A stretch of DNA of 64,000 nucleotides from an uncultured Gammaproteobacteria bacterium (GTDB lineage: Bacteria > Pseudomonadota > Gammaproteobacteria > Pseudomonadales > Pseudohongiellaceae). The notes beneath the pieces were generated by a model. That model saw only the letters and a program-made list of their open reading frames with translations, had not been told where the DNA came from and ran no database searches. Positions within the stretch are counted from its first letter, which is position 1, and every line of letters begins with the position of its first letter. Both the position numbers and the translations under genes were made by a program. The stretch spans positions 1 to 64,000 of the forward strand of contig CAJXUA010000019.1 in assembly GCA_913060695.1 (NCBI GenBank), given 5' to 3'. Of the stretch, positions 45,736 to 53,024 are shown piece after piece.

Positions 45736-46589
45736 ACGACAAGCAGCGACGCAAGGCGTTTAATTCGGAGCGGCTACGACTTCGCCGCGAGTATGCTGCC
45801 TTGAACAAAGACACTATCGCGACCATGAATACCATTCTGTCTACTGCGCTCGAACAGGTTCAGGCGATACTCAGGGCTTCGCCAACCGACTACCAAACAT
45901 GGGTATTGCCCCAGCTTGAGAGCCAAATTAAAACCGTGATGGACACGGTAGCATTACAGGGCAGCTCGCTCACACAGTCTTCACTTGCCTCCGCCTGGAG
46001 CAACGGGTTGATGACAGTGGACGGACCGCTTTTGGCCGCAAGCGTGCCGATAAGTACTGTTCTGCCATCTGTAGATGTACGCCAACTCTCGGCGATCTCG
46101 CATCTCACGACCAAGAAAATCACCGGCATTACACTTGAGACACTCAATAAAATTGATACTCAGCTCGGGCTTGTTGTCACTGGCGTGCAGCCTTTCTCCG
46201 ATGCCATTACCGTGATTACGAATGTGCTCGACGAAACTGTTCGCTACCGAGCGACGATGATTTTGCAAACTGAACTGAGCCGGGTGAACTCTATGGCCAG
46301 CCACTTGCGGAAGTTGCAAGCTGCTGATCATTTGCCAGGCATGAAAAAGCAATGGCGCAGATCCTCACGCAAGCACCCGCGTGAGACGCACGCAGCTGCC
46401 GATGGTCAGATACGCGAGATCGATGAGCCGTTTGACATCGGAGCGATCAAGATGCAGCATCCTCACGACCCCAAGGCCCCCGCCAGTGAAGTCATCAAGT
46501 GCGGTTGTCAATCTCTTCCCTATATGGACTCTTGGGAAGTTAAAGACCCTAAAAAACGCTCTATTCCCACGCCCACTGTTTTGACGTGA
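45732..46589 (+). CDS. Minor head protein (Mu gpF-like, SPP1 gp7 family)
   Basis: 285 residues of the phage Mu F-like/SPP1 gp7 family: a helical N-terminus, then IQTELSRVNSMASHLRKLQAADHLPGMKKQWRRSSRKHPRETHAAADGQIREIDEPFDIGAIKMQHPHDP with the family HxxxDG-type core. It sits on the portal in procapsids. Its 3' end carries a TTTTGACG half-site next to the late palindrome. Confidence 0.85.
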   Translation: MNDKQRRKAFNSERLRLRREYAALNKDTIATMNTILSTALEQVQAILRASPTDYQTWVLPQLESQIKTVMDTVALQGSSLTQSSLASAWSNGLMTVDGPLLAASVPISTVLPSVDVRQLSAISHLTTKKITGITLETLNKIDTQLGLVVTGVQPFSDAITVITNVLDETVRYRATMILQTELSRVNSMASHLRKLQAADHLPGMKKQWRRSSRKHPRETHAAADGQIREIDEPFDIGAIKMQHPHDPKAPASEVIKCGCQSLPYMDSWEVKDPKKRSIPTPTVLT

Positions 46590-46591
46590 AT

Positions 46592-46636
46592 TTTTGACGC
46601 GCGTCAAAAGAATCCCGCCTTCCACCTCGCTACGCT
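46592..46636 (+). promoter_or_regulatory. Second late promoter with the same 18-bp palindrome
   Basis: TTTTGACGCGCGTCAAAA (46592-46609) is identical to the copy at 40151 and is followed after 21 bases by TACGCT (46631-46636), again TAnnnT with no -35. It starts just after the minor head gene and precedes the head-assembly genes. An extra half-site TTTTGACG lies at 46579-46586. Confidence 0.68.
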
Positions 46637-46679
46637 GCACTCCTAATCGAAATTTAAGTATTTCACCAGGAGATGAGCG

Positions 46680-47093
46680 ATGGCCAAGCCGAAGAAAACC
46701 ACTGCGAAGAAAACCACTGCCACTACGGCTTCGGTTGCTGCATCGCAGACCCCTCCCGACGCATCCACTAAGCAGGAATCCACTGCGGCTGCACAAACTG
46801 GTGCTACCGGTAATGACGCAAGCGCGTCAACTGCGACTACCCAGACAGCTAAAGCCGCAGAGTCGCCCGCTCCTGAAACCAAGGCAAAACCTGATCCAGC
46901 AAAGGATGAAAAGCCTAAGATTGCTGAGATGACCCCTGTACAGAAAGCCGCGAAGTTCGTCGGCATTCCAGTAGACCAGGTGTTGGATTTCGCAGAGAAA
47001 GAAGGCGGTCGCTTTGTCGTGGTTACTATCTCTGGCCATAAGTTCGCTGACACTGCCGCAGAGCGTGAAGCGGCTGCGAAGGCCAAGCGATGA
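46680..47093 (+). CDS. Head-region protein with low-complexity Lys/Thr/Ala N-terminus
   Basis: 137 residues. About 85 residues of Ala/Thr/Lys/Pro low-complexity sequence are followed by a compact C-terminal domain (MTPVQKAAKFVGIPVDQVLDFAEKEGGRFVVVTISGHKF) that looks like a small DNA-binding fold. AGGAG lies 8-12 bases before the ATG. It may help scaffold or decorate the head. The stop overlaps the next start. Confidence 0.7.
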   Translation: MAKPKKTTAKKTTATTASVAASQTPPDASTKQESTAAAQTGATGNDASASTATTQTAKAAESPAPETKAKPDPAKDEKPKIAEMTPVQKAAKFVGIPVDQVLDFAEKEGGRFVVVTISGHKFADTAAEREAAAKAKR

Positions 47094-49309
47094 AGATTAT
47101 TCCAAACGAGGGAATTGTTGGCGAGGTCGCACTGCGTGAAGCAGCTGTTGGCGAGATGCGCGATCTTATCGAGTTGGTGCGTTCCTCACTTGCTGTGAAA
47201 ATTGGCAAGCAACTAGGTCGCAGCGAACCTCAATGGTTGAATCTAGAAGCCATTTATCCGGATCGCGCGATTGTGCTTGTTCATGGTCGCTTTTACTCAC
47301 ATCCCTTTACTGTCTCCGACGACAACATTGTGACTTTTGCTGAACCTGCCGAAGTGGTTCGTGAGTTCACAGCAGTGACTGCTATGCGCGAAGCGGTCTC
47401 TCTGATCGAAGCCGCTGGCGAGAAAGAATCACACTCTTTCCTGATCCGCATCGTTAAAGCCGGTACTTCCAAGAACAAAAAAATCTATCCCGATTCAGTG
47501 CTGCGTGAAGCCACTCCGCTGTTCGCTGGTTGCCGTGTGTTTCTGAAAAGCGATGACGAGCATTTGGCGGGTAAAGGCAAGTCGGTACGCAATCTGGTGG
47601 GCGGACTTAGTAATCCGCAATTCATCGAAGGCGCGAGTGCTGACACCGGCGAGATTCAAGCACGGCTCGATGTGCTCGATGCGGATATCTCTACCAAGCT
47701 GCGCGAGGCGATTGATCGCAAGCTCACTCACCTGTTCGGTTTCTCCATCGATGTCGAGGGCGAGGCCAAGCGCAAAGGGCAGTTCGTCGAGGCTGTTCGA
47801 TTCACCAAAGTCCACTCCGTTGACATGATCGTTGAACCAGGCGCGGGTGGCGAACTAATTAATTTCATTGAGGCTGTCGCCTCACAATCCCAAGAGGAAG
47901 ACGCCATGAAGCAGCGAATGCTTGAAGCAATCCGCAAGGCCCATAACGGCAAATTGCCATCTGGTTTGGACGAGAACGATGAAGAGGCGGTTTATACCGC
48001 ATTCCAAGAAGCGGTAGCGTCTTCAAGCAAAACCGATGTCAGTGGTTTGGTAACTAAGGCCGAACTGGAACAAATGGAAGTGCGCAGCTCTATGCGTGAA
48101 GCCGTTCGTACATCCAAGTTGCCTGAGAAGGCACAGGACAAACTGATTAAGCAACTGGAGTCTGATCCAGCGCTGACCACTGTCAAGTTTACAGAGGCGA
48201 TCAAGGATGAGCGCGAGTACCTAGCCAGCTTCACTGAAGCAGGCACGATTCGTGGTCTAGGTGGCGGTGACGGCACAACAGGTCCAAAGGGCATTGCTGA
48301 GATGCTCGATAAACTGCTCGATCCTAGTGATCGTGAAGTGATCTCGATCAAAGAGTGCTACCAAGAGGCCACCGGCGACAAGCACGTCACTGGTCTTTTC
48401 CAGAATATGCGATTCCGTGAAGCGACGATTGAGTCTGACTCGTTCCCAATTATGTTGGGCAATGCACTGAATCGCCGCATTGTTGAGATGTACAAAGTTG
48501 AAGGCCGTTATGGTCTATGGCGCGAACTGGTAAGCGACATTATCCCAGCGAACGATTTCCGCGAACGTAAAACGATCATGTACGGTGGCTTCGGTGATCT
48601 GCCTGTAGTGGCCGAAGATGCAGCGTATGTGGATCTGGCTAAGCCTACAGAAAAGGCCGAAGCCTACACCCCTGGCAAGCGTGGTGGATTGGTGCCGATC
48701 TCTCGAGAGACCATCAAGAATGACGATGTGGGCTTCATCATGAAGATACCACGCAATGTCACAACTGCCGCATTGCGCACGCTGAATAAGTTCGTTCTCG
48801 ACATGATTCGCACTAACCCCACGATGTCGGACACCAAGGCACTTTTCCACGCAGACCACGGCAACTTGCTGACCACTGCATTGACCAAGGCCAACTATCT
48901 GATCGCCCGACTTGCCATGATGAAACAAGCCGATCATGACACTGGTGAAGCGATGGGGCTTGCGCCGAAGTTTCTCTTGATCCCTGCGGATCTGGAAGAA
49001 GCAGCGTTTGAAATGTTCCGTCGCGATACGAACATGGACGCGGACTTCGCACACTCCACAGCACCGCAGATTAGACCGGTGTCTTATTGGACTGACGCGA
49101 ATGATTGGGCAATGGTTTGCGATCCAGCAGAGCACCCCACAATCGAGATTGGATTCATCGACAATCGTCAGGAGCCTGAGCTGTTTATACAGGACATGGC
49201 GACCTCTGGTTCGATGTTCACTCACGACAGAATGACTTGGAAGATCCGTCACGAATACGGCGGTGCTCCAGCGTCTTGGAAAGGCATGCGCAAGAACGTA
49301 GTGGCCTAA
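47090..49309 (+). CDS. Fused prohead protease and major capsid protein
   Basis: 739 residues. Residues about 110-250 (SFLIRIVKAGTSKNKKIYP.., HLAGKGKSVRNLVGGLSNP, HLFGFSIDVEGEAK, VHSVDMIVEPGAGGEL) have the prohead-protease pattern. A helical, Glu/Lys-rich delta-like stretch (about 260-390) leads to the major capsid domain (about 400-739). The capsid part includes LFHADHGNLL and PKFLLIPADLEEAAFEMF, as in HK97/Mu-type capsids. Protease and capsid are normally separate genes in Mu. Confidence 0.82.
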   Translation: MKIIPNEGIVGEVALREAAVGEMRDLIELVRSSLAVKIGKQLGRSEPQWLNLEAIYPDRAIVLVHGRFYSHPFTVSDDNIVTFAEPAEVVREFTAVTAMREAVSLIEAAGEKESHSFLIRIVKAGTSKNKKIYPDSVLREATPLFAGCRVFLKSDDEHLAGKGKSVRNLVGGLSNPQFIEGASADTGEIQARLDVLDADISTKLREAIDRKLTHLFGFSIDVEGEAKRKGQFVEAVRFTKVHSVDMIVEPGAGGELINFIEAVASQSQEEDAMKQRMLEAIRKAHNGKLPSGLDENDEEAVYTAFQEAVASSSKTDVSGLVTKAELEQMEVRSSMREAVRTSKLPEKAQDKLIKQLESDPALTTVKFTEAIKDEREYLASFTEAGTIRGLGGGDGTTGPKGIAEMLDKLLDPSDREVISIKECYQEATGDKHVTGLFQNMRFREATIESDSFPIMLGNALNRRIVEMYKVEGRYGLWRELVSDIIPANDFRERKTIMYGGFGDLPVVAEDAAYVDLAKPTEKAEAYTPGKRGGLVPISRETIKNDDVGFIMKIPRNVTTAALRTLNKFVLDMIRTNPTMSDTKALFHADHGNLLTTALTKANYLIARLAMMKQADHDTGEAMGLAPKFLLIPADLEEAAFEMFRRDTNMDADFAHSTAPQIRPVSYWTDANDWAMVCDPAEHPTIEIGFIDNRQEPELFIQDMATSGSMFTHDRMTWKIRHEYGGAPASWKGMRKNVVA

Positions 49310-49325
49310 CCAAAAGGTTGATGTG

Positions 49326-49973
49326 ATGGATTCAGCAGCGTTCGAGAGTTTGATGACCAGCCTGGTGCGTGACGACGACGCCCAACTCTCTCCGGGAAAT
49401 GTCTCGGCAGCCATCGGGCTGGTCATCAGCCGTTACAACAGAGATCGAGCGCTGCAGATTATCCAAGACTGTGAATTAGGAGAGGGGCTGGTGCTGGAGA
49501 CTCCCGAATCGTGGGTCGATCGTTTCAGCAGCGTTGTCAGTATTGAAGCACCCATTGGACGAAATCCGCCAAGTTATGTGACCGAGGATTACTACTATGT
49601 TTACGACCTCCCTGATGGTTCTGTTGAGCTGCGTCTTCTTACTCCTGTTGTACCGATTGGTGAGCTTTGTCGCATTCGCTATGTCGCGAAGCACACCTCC
49701 GCAAGCACTTTCGATGAAGACGATCTGGAAGCGTTGGCTTGTTTTGGAGCAGCAATCTTGTGCGACCAGTTGGCGGCGGCTTACAGCCATGATTCCAACC
49801 CTTCGATTCAGGCCGATGGCGTGGACCACGTCGACAAAGCTCGTAAGTTTAGTAATCGTGCTCGTGATTATCGCGCTCGGTACGAGAGCAAGTTTGGCAA
49901 GCCCACCACCAGTGCAGCTGCTAGCACCATCGTGTGCCACACCCCACCTCGCCGATCGGGAATGTTCCACTGA
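49326..49973 (+). CDS. Head-tail connector (DUF1320/Mu gp36-like)
   Basis: 215 residues from the ATG at 49326, with AAAAGG 8 bases before; an overlapping GTG at 49323 is an alternative. FESLMTSLVRDDDAQLSPGNVSAAIGLVISRYNRDRA and DLEALACFGAAILCDQLAAAYSHDSNPSI are the helical connector pattern. It follows the capsid gene, as gp36 does. Its stop overlaps the next start (TGATG). Confidence 0.72.
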   Translation: MDSAAFESLMTSLVRDDDAQLSPGNVSAAIGLVISRYNRDRALQIIQDCELGEGLVLETPESWVDRFSSVVSIEAPIGRNPPSYVTEDYYYVYDLPDGSVELRLLTPVVPIGELCRIRYVAKHTSASTFDEDDLEALACFGAAILCDQLAAAYSHDSNPSIQADGVDHVDKARKFSNRARDYRARYESKFGKPTTSAAASTIVCHTPPRRSGMFH

Positions 49974-50494
49974 TGGATACATCAATGCTGGTCATCGAGA
50001 GCAACCTGCCGCAATTAGAAGCGCTCTGGCAGCAAGCACCAGAGTTAACCAGGGGCGAGCTTACCAAATCATTGACCGAAGCCGTGTTCTTGCTGGAGCG
50101 CGAGGTGATCGAGCGCACTCCGGAAGGGATTGGCGGGGCGGCGGGACTCAAGGGCGGGATCGCGGCGGTACCACCATCGCTCTCACTCGATACGCCTGGT
50201 GAAATTATTGGATTGGTAGTCGGCAGCGCAGCACACACGCTGCCGATCGAGCTAGGCACCAAACCACACTTCGTACCGATCCAACCACTGCAAGACTGGG
50301 TGGAATACAAGTTAGGACTTGAAGGTAAAGAAGCCAAGAACGTCGCGTTTGCAATAAGCCGAAAGATTGCCAGAGATGGCACAGAGGGCAAGTTCATGTT
50401 CCGTGATGGATTTAACGCCAACGAAGCACAAGTGCAACGGATCATTGAAGCAGCTCTTCCCCGAATTGTAGAGGGGCTAACTCGTGAGCAGTAG
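49973..50494 (+). CDS. HK97 gp10-like neck/tail-completion protein
   Basis: About 173 residues from the ATG at 49973 that overlaps the previous stop; the frame open to 49934 is rejected. LEREVIERTPEGIGGAAGLKGGI, PIELGTKPHFVPIQPLQDWVEYKLG and the C-terminal FMFRDGFNANEAQVQRIIEAALPRI follow the gp10/gpZ-like plan of siphophage neck proteins. Confidence 0.78.
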   Translation: MDTSMLVIESNLPQLEALWQQAPELTRGELTKSLTEAVFLLEREVIERTPEGIGGAAGLKGGIAAVPPSLSLDTPGEIIGLVVGSAAHTLPIELGTKPHFVPIQPLQDWVEYKLGLEGKEAKNVAFAISRKIARDGTEGKFMFRDGFNANEAQVQRIIEAALPRIVEGLTREQ

Positions 50495-50939
50495 CGAGCA
50501 AATACGCACAGCCATACTCGCAGTGCTCAACACAGTTGAAAGCATCGGTTTGATGTATGACCGAGAGAAGTACAGCAAGAACGCCAAGAAATTGGCCGAA
50601 TTTTATATGCAGGATGGGTTTTTATCTGGTGGCTTTATTCGTCGCCGTTCCCTGGTAAAGGAAACACCCGACACCTTCACCTTTATCATGAAAACCAACT
50701 GGGAGATCGAACTGTTTCGAGGCTTTCAGGAGAGTGAGAACAGCGAGCTGGCCTTTGATTTGATGATCGATGCGATTGATGAAGCGTTCATTGCGGACCA
50801 GACACTAGGCGGCGTGGTGGACACCACAGTCACCCCCGATCAGGCAGGTATTCGCCTGGTCACGAGTCAACCGGCCATGTTTGGTGGCGTGTTGGTGCAC
50901 TACGCGAAACTAAGTTTGATCACAGAACACACTGAGTAA
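50484..50939 (+). CDS. Tail terminator-like protein
   Basis: 151 residues, GTG start overlapping the previous gene. An alpha/beta pattern (IRTAILAVLNTVESIGLMYDREKYSKN..., FTFIMKTNWEIELFRGF) in the position of the gpU-type tail terminator, between neck protein and tail tube. The family assignment rests mostly on gene order. Confidence 0.6.
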   Translation: MSSSEQIRTAILAVLNTVESIGLMYDREKYSKNAKKLAEFYMQDGFLSGGFIRRRSLVKETPDTFTFIMKTNWEIELFRGFQESENSELAFDLMIDAIDEAFIADQTLGGVVDTTVTPDQAGIRLVTSQPAMFGGVLVHYAKLSLITEHTE

Positions 50940-50950
50940 CGGAGAAAACG

Positions 50951-51286
50951 ATGAGCAAGCAAGCTGTAGCACCCAAGCCTCCTCACAGCCTTGAGCTTCG
51001 CGCCAAGCGCATGACGATGCCCTCCAGCGCTGGTGTGCACATCGCCAGTGTCGAATCGACTAGCTCTGAGCCAGTGGCAAACAACGATGTACAAGCGAGC
51101 GAGGAGAATGAGGTCTCGCCTCGACTGGCTGCGATTCATGCGGCGATCGCCCGTGTAGATGTTAACGATCAAAACGCCTGGACGAAGAACGGTGGCCCCA
51201 AGGTTTCGACTCTTGAGAAGCTGCTCGGTTACCAAATCACTGAAGCTGAACGCGATGCCGCCTGGCATCTTGAAATAGGGGAATAA
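50951..51286 (+). CDS. Small tail-region protein
   Basis: 111 residues. The N-terminus looks disordered. The C-terminus (RLAAIHAAIARVDVNDQNAWTKNGGPKVSTLEKLLGYQITEAERDAAW) is a helical domain recurring in Mu-like siphophage tail clusters as a conserved hypothetical. GGAG before the ATG. Function unknown. Confidence 0.65.
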   Translation: MSKQAVAPKPPHSLELRAKRMTMPSSAGVHIASVESTSSEPVANNDVQASEENEVSPRLAAIHAAIARVDVNDQNAWTKNGGPKVSTLEKLLGYQITEAERDAAWHLEIGE

Positions 51287-51289
51287 ATC

Positions 51290-52231
51290 ATGTTTTTCCG
51301 AGCTGCCGAAGCCACGCTTTACGCAAAATTCGAAGCCACTTACGCAACACTCGCGGCACCGGCTGTAGCCGCTGACGTATTGCGCGTATTCGATCTCAAC
51401 CTCAAAGCGTTGGAGGCTGATATCCAAGAGGACGAGGTTGCCCAATCTGCTTGGGGTAACAGCGAAGCCTTCCACGTTGGCGAGCACGTCTCGCTTGACT
51501 TCAAAATGTACATGACTGGCGGTGGAGATGCGGGTACCGAGCCTGCATGGGCGATTCCGTACAAGATTGCTGGTAATGCCGTGACTATCACTGCGGACAC
51601 TGATGCGACCTACAATCCGATCAGCGCCGATGGCAGTAGCGCCTCGATCTACGTGAACATTGGCGGCAACCGGCACCCGATCACCGGTGTGCGCGGCACA
51701 GTCACTGGCCACTTGGATGCCAAGAAACGACCCTACATTGCCTTCAAAGGCTTAGGTCTTTTCAACCCCGCAGCGGCCAAAGCCACAATCAACCCTGATC
51801 TGACAGGCATCGTGCATCCGGTAACGGTTGGCAAAGACTATACGACCTGCACTCTGCACGGGGTGACTGTGAACATGGTCAGCTACATGTTCGACCAGGG
51901 CAACGACTACAAGTTTATCGATGTCACTGGCTACAAAGGCATCGACTTGGATGACCGCAAGCCCAAAGGCGAGTTGGTGATTATGGCGCCAGCTGTAGCC
52001 ACTCAAGACTGGTTTGAAGTAGCCCTGGCAGGCACTGCCGATGCGCTGATCATTGAGCACGGCACTGGCGAAGGCGATGGCAATCACATCCGCATCGAAG
52101 AGCAGCGCGTGCAGCTGATCAAACCGGACTACGTCAAGGTGGAAGGTAAGTGGGGCTTGAAGATCGGCATCCACACGCTGCCTGGTGAGGACACAGCAGG
52201 CAATGACGAACGTCTGATCATTGTTAGCTAA
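51290..52231 (+). CDS. Major tail tube protein
   Basis: 313 residues, beta-rich throughout, with Gly-rich turns (VGEHVSLDFKMYMTGGGDAGTEPAWAIPYKIAG, VRGTVTGHLDAKKRPYIAFKG) typical of siphovirus tail tubes. It is 109 bases from the tail-assembly chaperone and follows the terminator-like gene, the usual tail order. It is longer than many tubes, suggesting an extra surface domain. A strong hairpin follows. Confidence 0.78.
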   Translation: MFFRAAEATLYAKFEATYATLAAPAVAADVLRVFDLNLKALEADIQEDEVAQSAWGNSEAFHVGEHVSLDFKMYMTGGGDAGTEPAWAIPYKIAGNAVTITADTDATYNPISADGSSASIYVNIGGNRHPITGVRGTVTGHLDAKKRPYIAFKGLGLFNPAAAKATINPDLTGIVHPVTVGKDYTTCTLHGVTVNMVSYMFDQGNDYKFIDVTGYKGIDLDDRKPKGELVIMAPAVATQDWFEVALAGTADALIIEHGTGEGDGNHIRIEEQRVQLIKPDYVKVEGKWGLKIGIHTLPGEDTAGNDERLIIVS

Positions 52232-52260
52232 AGCATACAACCCCGCGACGAGAAGCCCAC

Positions 52261-52297
52261 CCCCAGCGACCGGATAGACGTAGCACCGGCGCTGGGG
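52261..52297 (+). terminator. Strong hairpin between the tail tube and chaperone genes
   Basis: CCCCAGCGACCGG and CCGGCGCTGGGG pair with one bulge around a 12-base loop, and GTTTTT follows 11 bases later. It would act as a partial terminator or RNA-stability element reducing downstream expression after the abundant tube protein. Confidence 0.6.
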
Positions 52298-52339
52298 CGA
52301 GGCACCAGTTTTTCACAACAGCAATAGGAGAGAGCCATC

Positions 52340-52681
52340 ATGGCCGCATTTAAAAAACGAGCAAGTAACACATTCACTCTAGCTGTCGCAGTGTTTTTAG
52401 GCGACGAGTCTCTCGGTGACCTTACAGTTGACTTCGAGCAGCTCTCACAAAGTGAGTTCACTGACTTGGTGGAGAACGAGAGTGATCAAGGGCTTTGTAA
52501 GCGCGTCATCAAAAAGGTCGCCGATATCGAAGTCGAAGGCAGCGCTGAGAAAATCAGCGGCGAAGATGCCATTGCTTTGGTGATCAACGATGCATGCTGC
52601 GTGGCCGCGTGTGCCAATAAGTACATGGAGGCGATGAAAACTCAGAACTTTCGTAGCCGAGGATCTGCAAGGCGTCGTTGA
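52340..52681 (+). CDS. Tail-assembly chaperone, upstream frame (gpG-like)
   Basis: 113 residues. AFKKRASNTFTLAVAVFLGDESLGDLTVDFEQLSQSEFTDLVENESDQ is the plan of tail-assembly chaperones. It ends shortly after entering the region (52638-52681) where the next frame is open. GGAGAG precedes the ATG. It is likely read partly into the downstream frame to make the longer chaperone that binds the tape measure. Confidence 0.75.
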   Translation: MAAFKKRASNTFTLAVAVFLGDESLGDLTVDFEQLSQSEFTDLVENESDQGLCKRVIKKVADIEVEGSAEKISGEDAIALVINDACCVAACANKYMEAMKTQNFRSRGSARRR

Positions 52682-53024
52682 TTTTTTCCACGCGCAGGCC
52701 GATCTGCGGGTAAGCGACGAAGAGATCGAAGAGATGCGGGAGATGGGGGCTGACCAGGAGCGCATAGACGCACTGCTCGACTCAGAGCAACAAGAGCAGC
52801 CCTACGAAGTACTCCCCGAAAACTGGCCCGCTGTGCAGCTTTATCTCTCTGTCTACGGGCAGTTCAGAATGGCGGCCAACGGGCACATTCTTGGTTTTGA
52901 TTTGAACGCGGTGGATATCGACATCAAGCGAAGCGGCTTGGAGCCAACCGCACAGGATTGGGGCAAGTTCAAGATGCTCCAGCAAATGACCGTCACCATA
53001 CTCAACCAGCGTAGCCCAACATGA
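52638..53024 (+). CDS. Tail-assembly chaperone, downstream frame (DUF1799-like, made by frameshift)
   Basis: The frame is open from 52638 and reads KLRTFVAEDLQGVVDFFHAQADLRVSDEEIEEMREMG..., then a DUF1799-like C-terminal part. It has no start codon before 52734. Its frame is +1 (equal to -2) relative to the upstream gene, as reported for phage Mu. AAAA at 52637-52640 is the slippery candidate: decoding AAA then moving back two gives AAA CTC. Independent initiation at 52734 is the alternative. Confidence 0.65.
   Translation, partial: KLRTFVAEDLQGVVDFFHAQADLRVSDEEIEEMREMGADQERIDALLDSEQQEQPYEVLPENWPAVQLYLSVYGQFRMAANGHILGFDLNAVDIDIKRSGLEPTAQDWGKFKMLQQMTVTILNQRSPT

Noticed and set aside
46594-46932. 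112-codon plus-strand frame rich in Arg/Leu/Pro
   Set aside because: Out-of-frame reading of the low-complexity head gene; the true frame has AGGAG and couples to the capsid gene.
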